Of a DNA stretch of 64,000 nucleotides, positions 51,925 through 60,226 are shown piece by piece (the stretch's first letter is position 1; each line of letters opens with the position of its first letter). The position numbers and the translations under genes were made by a program. The notes beneath the pieces were generated by a model. The model made no database searches, was not told the origin of the DNA, and worked only from the letters and a program-made list of their open reading frames with translations. Origin of the DNA: Ferdinandcohnia salidurans (GTDB lineage: Bacteria > Bacillota > Bacilli > Bacillales > Bacillaceae_L). Where the stretch lies: positions 1 through 64,000 of the forward strand of contig NZ_JBHUEK010000010.1 in NCBI RefSeq assembly GCF_042680725.1. The letters are read 5' to 3'.

Positions 51925-52284
51925 ATGAGTTACGAGATGAGAATCGCGACGATGCTGGCTGAACAAATTGATGGTTTTATTCACTTCGTTCAAGAAAACT
52001 ATGAAAATAAACATAAAACCTACATCGAAAATCCGGATAAATGGTACCAAGTGAAGCTACTAATTGAAGAATTTAAGTTTCAACTAAACGCATCCGAACT
52101 TAGAAGAATCAACCGATTTTCGTGGAATGAAAAGTACACAATCTTATTAGTTGATGATGTTCAAAAGGGCTTGGATGTGATTGAGGAATACATCGAGAGA
52201 AACTACAATGAGTTATTTATGTTAACGGGCAGACTTCACACATTAAGGAGTTTTTGTACGTCACTTAAAAAGGATGAAGGTTGA
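51925..52284 (+). CDS. Hypothetical helical protein
   Basis: A 119-residue soluble, mostly helical protein (MSYEMRIATMLAEQIDGFIHFVQ...), acidic, with no known motif. GAGGGGAGA precedes the ATG. It is followed directly by another unknown gene, the two stop and start signals lying within six bases. Function unknown. Confidence 0.7.
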   Translation: MSYEMRIATMLAEQIDGFIHFVQENYENKHKTYIENPDKWYQVKLLIEEFKFQLNASELRRINRFSWNEKYTILLVDDVQKGLDVIEEYIERNYNELFMLTGRLHTLRSFCTSLKKDEG

Positions 52285-52286
52285 TT

Positions 52287-52775
52287 ATGTTTGGGATAAA
52301 AAATTATGAACCAATTTTCTATTCGAATTATAATGAGTTTATAAAAGAGCATGGAGAAGGGTTACGGAGATTAAAAGGCTCGCCACTTGAGGCAATTATA
52401 ACTGTACATAATGCAAATGATGGTGAGTTTTGGTCTGACTGTCCGGTTATTTTAGTTATCGGAGGAATACAACTAGAGTTTTGTACTTTTAAAGATTGTG
52501 TTTCTGTTACCTGGGATGAAATAGATATGAACGAACGTTTAGACTGGTACGGAAGTCAGAATTTACAGCTAGAGTGGCAAAAAAACATAGTTGAAAATGT
52601 GACCTCAATGATTGGAAAGAAAATTGAAGAAGTCGAGATCATTGAGGCATCGCCAGGCATATTGCACGGCATTGGGTTTCAAATAGGCGCAAACTATGTT
52701 TCTATTTTCAACGCATTGGACGAGACAGGTTTTGCATATGTGAAAGATGAGGGATTTGCATACACAAAACTATAG
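52287..52775 (+). CDS. Hypothetical protein
   Basis: A 162-residue soluble protein with alternating beta strands and acidic turns. The central segment (VILVIGGIQLEFCTFKDCVSVTWDEID) resembles uncharacterised immunity-like or SMI1-like Bacillus proteins, but not enough to assign. GAAGG upstream; TTG 52281 is a possible alternative start. It forms a two-gene unit with the previous gene. A gap of about 210 bases without recognised features follows. Confidence 0.7.
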   Translation: MFGIKNYEPIFYSNYNEFIKEHGEGLRRLKGSPLEAIITVHNANDGEFWSDCPVILVIGGIQLEFCTFKDCVSVTWDEIDMNERLDWYGSQNLQLEWQKNIVENVTSMIGKKIEEVEIIEASPGILHGIGFQIGANYVSIFNALDETGFAYVKDEGFAYTKL

Positions 52776-52984
52776 GGAAGATGGATAGGACATATCTGGA
52801 ATGAGTGCTGAATCAAGAAAGCTAGTTCTGGACGCACTTCTAATATGAAAATAGAAACCAAGTAATAACGGGTTCTTGTTCGAGGTAAAAAAATAATAGA
52901 TAGAATTAGCAGGAGAAATCTCACACAATATACCACCGAAATTAAGAATTAATTAGAAAAGAATTGTTTAACGGAGGAATTGAA

Positions 52985-53479
52985 ATGTTTTCATATACAA
53001 TTTGTTTTATTAAGCAAGGGAATAAAATCCTACTTCTTAATCGCGAATCCCCTGAGTGGATGGGAATTTGGAATGGTGTTGGCGGCAAATTAGAGGAAGG
53101 CGAGAACCCCTTTGAATGTATCATTCGAGAGATACGAGAGGAAACGGGAATTGAGATGGATCCTCGAAACGTTCAGCATAAAGGAAACATCACATGGACG
53201 GATCCAACTCATTCTTATTTTGACGGAATGTACGTATATGTTGCAGAGCTGTCTGAGTCCTATCACTATCCTACACCACTTAAAACCGATGAAGGCATTT
53301 TGGATTGGAAAGACATATCCTGGATCATGCATCCGAAAAACGTAGGCTTAGCAAATTTAAAATATTATTTGCGAGAAGTTTTACAAGATGAGACGAACTA
53401 CGAACATCGATTCATTTATGACGGGGACGATGTCGTGGATTTCAGCAGAATCCCCTTGGTTGAACCAGTTCTAAAATAA
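52985..53479 (+). CDS. Nudix hydrolase
   Basis: A 164-residue Nudix enzyme. The Nudix box runs from GGKLEEGENPFECIIREI to REETGIE (about 35-59), with all catalytic glutamates. The family hydrolyses nucleoside diphosphates linked to other groups; the nearest look is 8-oxo-dGTP diphosphatase-like. GGAGGAATTG gives the ATG at 52985. It precedes array D. Confidence 0.9.
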   Translation: MFSYTICFIKQGNKILLLNRESPEWMGIWNGVGGKLEEGENPFECIIREIREETGIEMDPRNVQHKGNITWTDPTHSYFDGMYVYVAELSESYHYPTPLKTDEGILDWKDISWIMHPKNVGLANLKYYLREVLQDETNYEHRFIYDGDDVVDFSRIPLVEPVLK

Positions 53480-53510
53480 TAGTAGAAGGTGACTTGTTTT
53501 TTTTCATCTT

Positions 53511-53642
53511 ATCTGTTCGACTTCGGACACGGCCAAGTCGAAAAAGCAAGGTAGTGTCTGAAGCACTGCGAACTTCAGACAAGGCCGAGCTCAAAAAGCC
53601 GTCTTGTGTCTGAAGCAGTTCCAGCTTCGGACAAGGAGCGGG
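53511..53642. repeat. Tandem array D: about two and a half 52-bp units
   Basis: CTTCGGACACGG, CTTCAGACAAGG and CTTCGGACAAGG start at 53521, 53573 and 53625, exactly 52 bases apart. Each unit has a CTTCGGACAC/GTGTCTGAAG dyad. The sequence is unrelated to arrays A-C but the period is the same. The following 200 bases to the lipoprotein gene hold only a promoter-like TATAAT at 53794-53799. Confidence 0.88.
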
Positions 53643-53846
53643 AATCATCATACTAATAGCCGTATTTACGAGTAAATTATTTTAGTGCATCCAAAATGAA
53701 ATAATAAGTTTAGTAACATACTAATTCGCCTCCATTAGTGCAAGTACAACCGTTATTTTTATAATAAGTCTTTAATTTATGGGTGACTTTTGATATAATT
53801 ATTCTGAAAATTGACAATTTTAAAATATAAAAAAGGGGGTTATAAA

Positions 53847-54365
53847 ATGAAAAAATTTAGTCTTTGGTCGGTACTACTGGTATTGGTATTGTTCGTCAGC
53901 GCTTGTGGTGGGGGTGGAAGTTCTGAAACAGGAGGTGACGGAATCAGCGAAGATGGTATTCTATCAATTGGTGAAACCGGTCTTTACACAACCAAAGGTG
54001 GAGATTTTGAAGTAACGATAAATAGTGTGAAGAAAGAAGCAGGTGGAGATGGAGAGACGGCTTTAAGGGGTACATATGTCGTTGCAAATGTGACGATAAC
54101 GAGTAGAGCATCAGAGACCACAAATCTAGAAAAAGTATTGCCATTTAAAATCTTTGTAGATGATATTGTCAACTGGAACACAGTAACAGCTGGCAAAGAG
54201 TTCAGTTTTGGAAAACAAATTGCAGGGGATTTGGCTGGAGGTGATTCCATAACTGGTGAACTTATATTTGATGCTCGGGAATCAGAAACATATAAAATTC
54301 TGCTGGGTGGAAAAGCAGAACCTAATAAACTTGAATGGAGCCTGGCTTCAGAAGATTTCCAATAA
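53847..54365 (+). CDS. DUF4352 lipoprotein
   Basis: A 172-residue lipoprotein. The signal peptide ends in the lipobox VSAC (Cys about 20), followed by a glycine/serine linker and an immunoglobulin-like DUF4352 domain (GDFEVTINSVKKEAG...YVVANVTITSRA...GELIFDARES). AAAGGGGG supports the ATG at 53847. It is the second protein of this class in the window. Role in the envelope unknown. Confidence 0.88.
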   Translation: MKKFSLWSVLLVLVLFVSACGGGGSSETGGDGISEDGILSIGETGLYTTKGGDFEVTINSVKKEAGGDGETALRGTYVVANVTITSRASETTNLEKVLPFKIFVDDIVNWNTVTAGKEFSFGKQIAGDLAGGDSITGELIFDARESETYKILLGGKAEPNKLEWSLASEDFQ

Positions 54366-54392
54366 GAACATTTATATTTAGTCTCTCTTCAT

Positions 54393-54430
54393 GAGGTGGT
54401 ACTGGAATATGATTCCGGTACCACCTTATT
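54393..54430 (+). terminator. Rho-independent terminator
   Basis: A 15-bp stem (AGGTGGTACTGGAAT with ATTCCGGTACCACCT) has an ATG loop and a moderate T-rich tail. Confidence 0.75.
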
Positions 54431-54620
54431 CTATCTTGTTTTAAGAAGTCAATGGTTATTTTACAGATTACATCCTTTATACGAAGAGTATCTTACAAGA
54501 AGAATAGTTTATGAACCTATGGATAAAAGCATTTCTTATGAGGAATGTTTTTTATATTTTTGCAGAAAAAAACATAGATATTTTATAAAACAATAAAATA
54601 AATAACTAAAACAATAACTT

Positions 54621-54639
54621 TTTATTGAAAAACAATAAA
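54621..54639. promoter_or_regulatory. Second copy of the DUF2975-type dyad
   Basis: TTTATTGAAAAACAATAAA differs at two of 19 positions from the dyad before the DUF2975/YozG operon at 6649. No such operon follows here; the next gene is DUF817. The preceding 200 bases are AT-rich without a clear gene. Confidence 0.45.
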
Positions 54640-54677
54640 TTATATTTTATAATCAACTAGAAAATAATTCAAGTCGG

Positions 54678-54707
54678 GTGGGACACAGGGACAGGTCCCT
54701 TGTCCCA
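54678..54707. repeat. GGGACAGGTCCC-type palindromic repeat, copy 9
   Basis: GTGGGACACAGGGACAGG and TCCCTTGTCCC; lies immediately before the ribosome site of the DUF817 gene. Confidence 0.85.
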
Positions 54708-54724
54708 AAATGGAGGTTAGGATC

Positions 54725-55516
54725 ATGAGAGCGTTGGAACAGCTTTTTCGTTTTGGTTGGGAGCAGGCCCTTTCTTGTTTGTTTCCTGTGGTTATTTTTG
54801 CCTCTTTGGCTCTTACGAAAATCATACCTCTTCCATTTCTGCCACGGTATGATTGGCTTCTAATCATCTGTCTTGTGATGCAGTGGTGGATGGTACGGTC
54901 GGGCCTTGAAACACGGGATGAACTAAAGGTGATCACATTGTTTCACTTAATCGGGCTTGCTCTTGAACTCTTCAAGACACATATGGGCTCATGGTCCTAT
55001 CCAGAGGAAGGGTATTTCAAAATTTTCGGCGTGCCATTATATAGCGGGTTCATGTATGCAAGTGTGGCGAGTTATCTTTGCCAGGCGTGGCGAAGGCTTA
55101 ATGTGGACCTCGTAAAGTGGCCACCATTTTGGCTAGTTGTCGCCCTTGCATCTGCGATTTATTTGAACTTTTTCACTCATCATTTTTGGATTGACGTTCG
55201 TTGGTATCTAGCGGGGCTTGTCATAATTGTTTTTTGGAAATCATGGGTCACATACGAGATTAATGGAACGCTTTACCGGATGCCGATCGCCCTTTCTTTT
55301 ATGTTAATCGGATTTTTTATCTGGATAGCTGAAAATATCGCAACCTTTTTTGGAGCTTGGGAATATCCCAACCAAACCAAAGCCTGGAGTCTTGTTCATT
55401 TAGGTAAGGTGAGTTCATGGGTTCTATTAGTGATTGTGAGCTTTCTTATCGTGGCGACATTGAAGCAGGTTAAAGGGAGAAACTCCACTAGGATTAATAC
55501 TAGTCATACTTTATAA
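54725..55516 (+). CDS. DUF817 membrane protein
   Basis: A 263-residue protein with about eight helices. The conserved segment LALELFKTHMGSWSYPEEGYFKIFGVPLYSGFMYASVASY and the later AENIATFFGAWEYPNQ define DUF817, of unknown function. GGAGGTTAGGATC gives the ATG at 54725. A lipoprotein gene follows after 15 bases. Confidence 0.92.
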   Translation: MRALEQLFRFGWEQALSCLFPVVIFASLALTKIIPLPFLPRYDWLLIICLVMQWWMVRSGLETRDELKVITLFHLIGLALELFKTHMGSWSYPEEGYFKIFGVPLYSGFMYASVASYLCQAWRRLNVDLVKWPPFWLVVALASAIYLNFFTHHFWIDVRWYLAGLVIIVFWKSWVTYEINGTLYRMPIALSFMLIGFFIWIAENIATFFGAWEYPNQTKAWSLVHLGKVSSWVLLVIVSFLIVATLKQVKGRNSTRINTSHTL

Positions 55517-55531
55517 AAAGGAGATGGTAAC

Positions 55532-55957
55532 ATGAAAAAACGAGTACCATTATTGCTATTTCTTCTTCTATTTTTATCAGCATGTACAGAAAATTCTGGA
55601 ACCCCGATTGTGCCAAATGAAAATAATATGATCATTAGAGTAAAAAACAATGCAGATTTTGAAATTTATGGTCTGGAATTAGACATAAGTAATCATACAC
55701 AAGGTACGATAAATGCGGACGGATCTAAATTAGAAAAAGGAGATGAACTTTTGTTTGAATTCCTCGAGGGTAACTTCCATTTAGAGGGGGAAGGTGTAAT
55801 GACGGTTTTTATTTTAACGGATAACCACATAGAAGATAATGGTGATCGAATTCCGTTAAATCAAAAAGAAACCTTTGATTTAGGCAGCAATAAGGAAATA
55901 GTATTTGAACTTACTGGAGAAACAATAAGCAAAGCTGAATTTAAAAGGTTAAAATAA
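55532..55957 (+). CDS. Small lipoprotein
   Basis: A 141-residue exported protein: hydrophobic signal peptide and lipobox LSAC (Cys about 18), then a beta-rich domain (MIIRVKNNADFEIYGLELDISN) of unknown type. AAAGGAGATGG upstream. Probably in one transcript with DUF817 and the following acetyltransferases. Confidence 0.82.
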   Translation: MKKRVPLLLFLLLFLSACTENSGTPIVPNENNMIIRVKNNADFEIYGLELDISNHTQGTINADGSKLEKGDELLFEFLEGNFHLEGEGVMTVFILTDNHIEDNGDRIPLNQKETFDLGSNKEIVFELTGETISKAEFKRLK

Positions 55958-55987
55958 GTGTAAGGTTAATTAATGAGGGTGAGGATT

Positions 55988-56407
55988 ATGGCGACCATAA
56001 TTACGAGAATCGATAAAGAACAAGCTTGGGAAGTAAGGCATAAAGTTATGTGGCCTGATAAAGACTTTGACTATATAAAATTAGAAGATGATGATGTAGG
56101 AATTCATTTTGGACTTTTTAAAGATAACATGCTGACTTCAGTTGTCTCTCTTTTTATTAAGAATGAAGAAGCCCAATTTCGAAAGTTTGCGACTCTCCAA
56201 GAAGAGCAAGGCAATGGGTGTGGGAGCTCTTTGTTGGACTACGTATTAAAGGAAGCAAAGAATCGCGGATTGAAAAGAATATGGTGTAATGCCAGAAAGA
56301 ATAAGGTGGATTTTTATAAAAAATTTGGTTTGCAAGAAACCAATTTTAGCTTTGTAAAAGGTGGAAAAGTCTATGTGATCATGGAAAAGCATTATGAATC
56401 AATGTAG
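55988..56407 (+). CDS. GNAT-family N-acetyltransferase
   Basis: A 139-residue acetyltransferase of the ElaA/YjcF-like class: EVRHKVMWPDKDFDYIKLEDD at the start, FRKFATLQEEQGNGCGSSLLDYV as the acetyl-CoA loop, and NKVDFYKKFGLQET at the end. GAGGGTGAGGATT supports the ATG at 55988. Substrate unknown. Confidence 0.87.
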   Translation: MATIITRIDKEQAWEVRHKVMWPDKDFDYIKLEDDDVGIHFGLFKDNMLTSVVSLFIKNEEAQFRKFATLQEEQGNGCGSSLLDYVLKEAKNRGLKRIWCNARKNKVDFYKKFGLQETNFSFVKGGKVYVIMEKHYESM

Positions 56408-56425
56408 ATATGGGAGGGAAGTAGT

Positions 56426-56923
56426 TTGCTAGTTAGAGAAATCACACTTTCAGATGCGGAAAATTTTGGGTATCTTACACAACAAGTTGAAATGACTTCT
56501 GAATTCATGCTTTGGGAGGCAGGGGAAAGGAAGTCAAATCCCGACCAGCAACGAAAAATGATAGAAAGATTCGGTTCGGATGATAACTCTGCGATTTTCG
56601 TTGCCGAAGAAAAAAGCCAATTAATCGGATTCTTAATGGCGATCGGTGGCAATGCCCGGAGAAACAAGCATTCTGTGTATATTGTTGTCGGTATCTTGAA
56701 GGATTCTAGAGGCAAAGGTGTAGGCACAAAATTGTTTGATGAACTGGAGAAGTGGGCGTTAATGCACAAAATCCATCGTCTGGAATTAACCGTTGTGACT
56801 CGAAACGTGGCGGGGTTAGCTTTGTATCAAAAAATGGGTTTTGAAATCGAAGGAACGAAGAGAGATTCCCTCTTAATTGATGGTGAGTTTGTGGATGAGT
56901 ATTATATGTCCAAGATTTTATAA
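56426..56923 (+). CDS. GNAT-family N-acetyltransferase
   Basis: A 165-residue acetyltransferase resembling RimI/PhnO-like small-molecule acetylases: VYIVVGILKDSRGKGVGTKLFDELEKW contains the full R-G-K-G-V-G acetyl-CoA signature, and NVAGLALYQKMGFEIEGTKRD closes the fold. TTG start eight bases after GGGAGGG. It follows another GNAT gene by 18 bases. Confidence 0.9.
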   Translation: MLVREITLSDAENFGYLTQQVEMTSEFMLWEAGERKSNPDQQRKMIERFGSDDNSAIFVAEEKSQLIGFLMAIGGNARRNKHSVYIVVGILKDSRGKGVGTKLFDELEKWALMHKIHRLELTVVTRNVAGLALYQKMGFEIEGTKRDSLLIDGEFVDEYYMSKIL

Positions 56924-56931
56924 ATGGAAGC

Positions 56932-56974
56932 TAAGGTGTGATTATCCAAGCAGGATTCACACCTTTTTTGTGGA
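56932..56974 (+). terminator. Rho-independent terminator
   Basis: AAGGTGTGA pairs with TCACACCTT, followed by TTTT. Confidence 0.85.
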
Positions 56975-57018
56975 ATTTAACATAAAAAGGAAAATCCCTA
57001 AAAAGAGGAGTGAATGAG

Positions 57019-57420
57019 TTGACAATAGAAAATCGCTTAGCCGAATTTACCAAGATGCATGATGAATATATCGTAGATTGGAACAAAGCAATGAAAACGG
57101 GGGATACTTCTGCACTTGAACGAATGCATGAAGACTATTACGTTACGTTTTTTAATGGTTCTCATGAAAAACCAATGCTATTTAGCAGGGAAGAAGCGAT
57201 AAAGGGGATGCGGGAATCGGTTAATCAACTGCTTGGAGCTCAAAAGAAATTTAATAACCGTATCATTCGGTTGAAGAATCCTGAGAATGCAGCCGTTTTT
57301 TATGAACTGTTAATTGAAAAAGATGAAAAGGTAATAGCAAGCTTTTTCACGATTGAAACTTGGCAACTAACAGATGGTAAGTGGATGCTCGTTAGAGAAG
57401 TAGAAGAACCGATTTCGTAA
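57019..57420 (+). CDS. SnoaL/NTF2-like protein (DUF4440 type)
   Basis: A 133-residue cone-shaped NTF2-like fold is suggested by the helical start (LAEFTKMHDEYIVDWNKAM), the turn ALERMHEDYYVTFFNG and the final WQLTDGKWMLVREVEEP. Such proteins are small enzymes or ligand-binding accessories. GAGGAG at 57005-57010 favours the TTG at 57019. The histidine phosphatase gene follows by 13 bases. Confidence 0.75.
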   Translation: MTIENRLAEFTKMHDEYIVDWNKAMKTGDTSALERMHEDYYVTFFNGSHEKPMLFSREEAIKGMRESVNQLLGAQKKFNNRIIRLKNPENAAVFYELLIEKDEKVIASFFTIETWQLTDGKWMLVREVEEPIS

Positions 57421-57433
57421 TAAGGAGGACTAT

Positions 57434-57973
57434 ATGAAAAACATATTTATGATCAGGCATTGTGAGGCTGAAGGGCAGGAACCTGAAGCGCCTCTAACAG
57501 ATAAAGGCATAAAACAAGCAATAGATTTAGCTGCCTTTTTTGAAAAACGAAAAGTAGATCGAATCATTTCAAGTCCGTTCAAACGGGCCATCCAAACAAT
57601 TCAACCACTAGCAAGTAAACGTGAAATTGTTATCGAAATGAACCATCAACTATCAGAACGTGTTTTAAGCACAAGGAATATGCCAGATTGGTATGATAAA
57701 TTAAGAGAAACATATATGAACTATGATCTGAAATATGAAGGTGGAGAATCCAGTCGAGAAGCAGTAAACCGAATCATTGAGGTAGTCGATGAAGTTCTGA
57801 AAAGTGATGCTGAGAATACAATCATAGTGACACATGGAGGTCTATTGTCATTGCTTTTAAATCATTTCGATAAGAATTTCGGATTCGAGCAATGGGCAAC
57901 CCTTAGCAATCCGGATGTATATCTCTTAAATTCAGTAAATCAAATCACCTTCGAGCGACTTTGGAATTATTGA
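57434..57973 (+). CDS. Histidine phosphatase-family protein
   Basis: A 179-residue phosphoglycerate mutase-like phosphatase. The catalytic motif reads RHCEAEG in place of RHG (His about 8), which occurs in a known subfamily. The second catalytic His is in VTHGGLLSLL (about 137), and SSPFKRAIQT carries the substrate arginine. AAGGAGG upstream. The substrate may be a phosphosugar or nucleotide. Confidence 0.9.
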   Translation: MKNIFMIRHCEAEGQEPEAPLTDKGIKQAIDLAAFFEKRKVDRIISSPFKRAIQTIQPLASKREIVIEMNHQLSERVLSTRNMPDWYDKLRETYMNYDLKYEGGESSREAVNRIIEVVDEVLKSDAENTIIVTHGGLLSLLLNHFDKNFGFEQWATLSNPDVYLLNSVNQITFERLWNY

Positions 57974-58030
57974 TTAAGTTCGAAATTCATATATATAGAT
58001 AAACCACTTTGAGGTGAAAGGAGAATTTCC

Positions 58031-58252
58031 ATGAAAACACTTGGAGTTTCACTTTTTGCAACGTTCGCCCTATTTGTTATTAGTGTATTCATTGTAGCTC
58101 CAATCATGTCCAATATTGGCTATTCATCCGTTGAATCGTCCTACCATCTACAAACTCACGCACTATTAGTAACTCTGATTTTTACCGTTATTCTTTGTAC
58201 GATTTTGGGAGCAAGGTATATCGTAGAAGAAATGAAAAAAGAGAAAGAGTAG
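58031..58252 (+). CDS. Small membrane protein
   Basis: A 73-residue protein with two hydrophobic helices (about 4-26 and 44-64) and a charged C-terminus (EEMKKEKE). AAAGGAG upstream. A GGGAC repeat begins ten bases after the stop. Unknown function. Confidence 0.72.
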   Translation: MKTLGVSLFATFALFVISVFIVAPIMSNIGYSSVESSYHLQTHALLVTLIFTVILCTILGARYIVEEMKKEKE

Positions 58253-58262
58253 GTAATAAAAA

Positions 58263-58280
58263 GTGGGACAAGGGACCTGT
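58263..58280. repeat. GGGACAGGTCCC-type repeat, copy 10 (partial)
   Basis: GTGGGACAAGGGACCTGT, a half copy. Confidence 0.75.
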
Positions 58281-58417
58281 GAATCATTTCTAGATAAAGG
58301 CATTTCTACTATATAAATCTCCCAATTTGGTCTAATACCTTAAGTTATTCGTCCAAGCCATTAGACTTTTATACACATATGATAAAGAAAACGTGTTTGG
58401 AAGAGGTGTGTAGAAAA

Positions 58418-58786
58418 TTGTCTAAGAAAAAGAAAAGTAAAAATAAGAAAAACGAAGTTAGAGAAAATGAAAAAGAAAATGGAAATATATGTGGAAACAT
58501 ACAGTTGAACAACCAAGTTACAAATTTAGATATTTGGGAAGTATACCATAAAAAAAACGCAACGGTATCTCTGTCACTATACAATAGCCCAACAAGTACC
58601 GACACAATTAGAGTCCGTGCGTACAGAAAAGATGGTTCTTTTCTCTTTTTCAATGTTCCTCCTGGAAATACAAGTTCAGGTACGATTGATCATGCGGATC
58701 GAATAAACGTATCTCGTATCAACCAAGGCTCCATTGAAGGAAGATTTTGTTTAGATGTTAAGTTTCATTCTTCTAAGGATAAGTGA
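58418..58786 (+). CDS. Possible endospore-appendage (Ena-like, DUF3992) protein
   Basis: A 122-residue protein with a lysine-rich N-terminus and a beta-sandwich-like core. It runs NICGNIQLNN, IWEVYHKKNATVSLSLYNSPTS, FNVPPGNTSSGTI and GRFCLDVKF. This order resembles the DUF3992 core of Ena proteins, which form fibres on Bacillus spores. The two core cysteines lie where Ena subunits form cross-links. The start TTG at 58418 follows GGAAGAGGTG; a longer frame from 58379 would add two more cysteines but lacks a ribosome site. CATATGAT near 58376 may be a sporulation-type -10. Tentative. Confidence 0.6.
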   Translation: MSKKKKSKNKKNEVRENEKENGNICGNIQLNNQVTNLDIWEVYHKKNATVSLSLYNSPTSTDTIRVRAYRKDGSFLFFNVPPGNTSSGTIDHADRINVSRINQGSIEGRFCLDVKFHSSKDK

Positions 58787-58795
58787 GTATCTTGC

Positions 58796-58832
58796 AAGCG
58801 TTGACCCCTGCCATGGGTCAGCGTTTATTTAT
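58796..58832 (+). terminator. Rho-independent terminator
   Basis: AAGCGTTGACCC pairs with GGGTCAGCGTTT (two G-U), followed by ATTTAT. Confidence 0.75.
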
Positions 58833-58897
58833 GCTGAAAATAAACTGAAACTTCTGTAAACGTTATGCGTACATATATAAAGAAGGGAGTGAGTTCC

Positions 58898-59218
58898 TTG
58901 AAAAAATATATGATTTTTGTGTTAGTAGTGGTGGTACTAGAATTAGGCTTGCTTTTCGGTATATCGCTGTTTTTTGATACAAACCTCGTGAACACGATGT
59001 TTCTTGGTTCATGCATTTTCATGATTTTTGCATTTTTAATGAGTTCGACTGGTGATGTGTTCTCGAAAAATAGTCAAAAAGCCATTTTTGATATGTTCTT
59101 GGGAAGCTACAAACCACAGCACGAGAAAATGACTTTAAAAATTAGTCCATTTCTAGTGGGCTCAATCTTGTGTTTTGGAATGTATTTTGTTTTGTATTAT
59201 TTAGGGGTTTTGACTTGA
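58898..59218 (+). CDS. Membrane protein of unknown function
   Basis: A 106-residue protein with three hydrophobic helices (about 4-22, 28-46, 85-104) and a polar loop with SSTGDVFSKNSQKAIFDMF. TTG start after GGGAGTGAG. First of a run of four small membrane proteins in tight succession. No family recognised. Confidence 0.7.
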   Translation: MKKYMIFVLVVVVLELGLLFGISLFFDTNLVNTMFLGSCIFMIFAFLMSSTGDVFSKNSQKAIFDMFLGSYKPQHEKMTLKISPFLVGSILCFGMYFVLYYLGVLT

Positions 59219-59230
59219 GGGAGAAAATAG

Positions 59231-59671
59231 ATGAAAAAAACTCTTTGTATGACAATCTTATTTTTATTGATTCATTCAATCTCTGCTAACGCTCTTAGTT
59301 GGGCGTATTTCTTTGTCGTTCATGATGGAAAAGTATACGAGGTAAAGGAAGAAGTGCTACTCAATCAAACGAAGTTAGGAAAAGCGATAGGTAAGGTGGA
59401 AACCAACGCGGATGAGTATAGTGGGGACTATTATGGAAATGCATCAAACTATTATGAGATCGGTACACGATATTATAAGATACAAGGTGTCCCCATCATC
59501 GAGGCAATTGCTGTAGAAACAGAAGAGGCACTGTACGTAAAAGCGGTTTACGTCCACGACGCTCCATCTCATATCAAGAATGTCCTCACAAGCTCCTATT
59601 TTTGGGTCATCTTTGGAATAGGTATTGTTCTATTAGTGGGGATTACTGTGTTAAAATCAAAACAAAGCTGA
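59231..59671 (+). CDS. Exported membrane-anchored protein
   Basis: A 146-residue protein with a signal peptide (to about 20, ending NALSWA), an extracellular domain with WAYFFVVHDGKVYEVKEEVL, and a C-terminal anchor helix (about 120-140). This pattern is conserved in uncharacterised Bacillus proteins. GAGGGAG precedes the ATG. Co-transcription with neighbours is likely (gap 12 bases). Confidence 0.75.
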   Translation: MKKTLCMTILFLLIHSISANALSWAYFFVVHDGKVYEVKEEVLLNQTKLGKAIGKVETNADEYSGDYYGNASNYYEIGTRYYKIQGVPIIEAIAVETEEALYVKAVYVHDAPSHIKNVLTSSYFWVIFGIGIVLLVGITVLKSKQS

Positions 59672-59693
59672 TTTTACTAGGGGTGTAATAACT

Positions 59694-60197
59694 TTGACAT
59701 TTATCAAACATGTATTACCTAGAAAGCTGCTAACCGCATCAATCTCCGGCTCCCTTTTTGCCATCTTGCTTAGCTTACTTTTTCCAGGTTCATTTGGGAG
59801 TGAAATCAACTCTATAAAAGAATATATTTGGGGTTTTACAAAAACCGTGCCATTCTACCTCATGTACAGCTTTCCAGTCATCTTCGTATACGGAACGGTA
59901 ACATCCATCATTAGCGACTTCCTCTCAGGACTCATTACGAAAAAAAGTATACGAATGGAACCATATTTGTCAGCCGTCTTTCATCTTTTATTTGGTTTCG
60001 TGCTCCAATGGGTTAGTCTTGGTGCAGCCATCCTGTTTTTTGTAACAGACCGTATTTTAGGAAAAAAGAAGGGCAGATACAAATGGAGCCAAGCTTTTAA
60101 AAGCCTAATCATTCCATTTCTAATCTGGATCCTATTCATGGGAATCATCTGGATTGTGGATTTCTTTAGTGAAGGTGCGCATTATATTGTTTATTAA
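59694..60197 (+). CDS. Polytopic membrane protein of unknown function
   Basis: A 167-residue protein with four hydrophobic segments (about 16-32, 50-70, 90-115, 138-158). TTG start with a weak GGGG site. It lies 22 bases after the exported protein. Unknown function. Confidence 0.72.
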   Translation: MTFIKHVLPRKLLTASISGSLFAILLSLLFPGSFGSEINSIKEYIWGFTKTVPFYLMYSFPVIFVYGTVTSIISDFLSGLITKKSIRMEPYLSAVFHLLFGFVLQWVSLGAAILFFVTDRILGKKKGRYKWSQAFKSLIIPFLIWILFMGIIWIVDFFSEGAHYIVY

Positions 60198-60226
60198 TAA
60201 GATATAAGTAATTGGAGGCTATCTAA

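Noticed and set aside
54396..54596. Plus-strand ORF of 66 codons
   Set aside because: It begins in the loop of the lipoprotein gene's terminator and has no ribosome site. The last 40 codons look slightly protein-like, so a decayed gene cannot be excluded.
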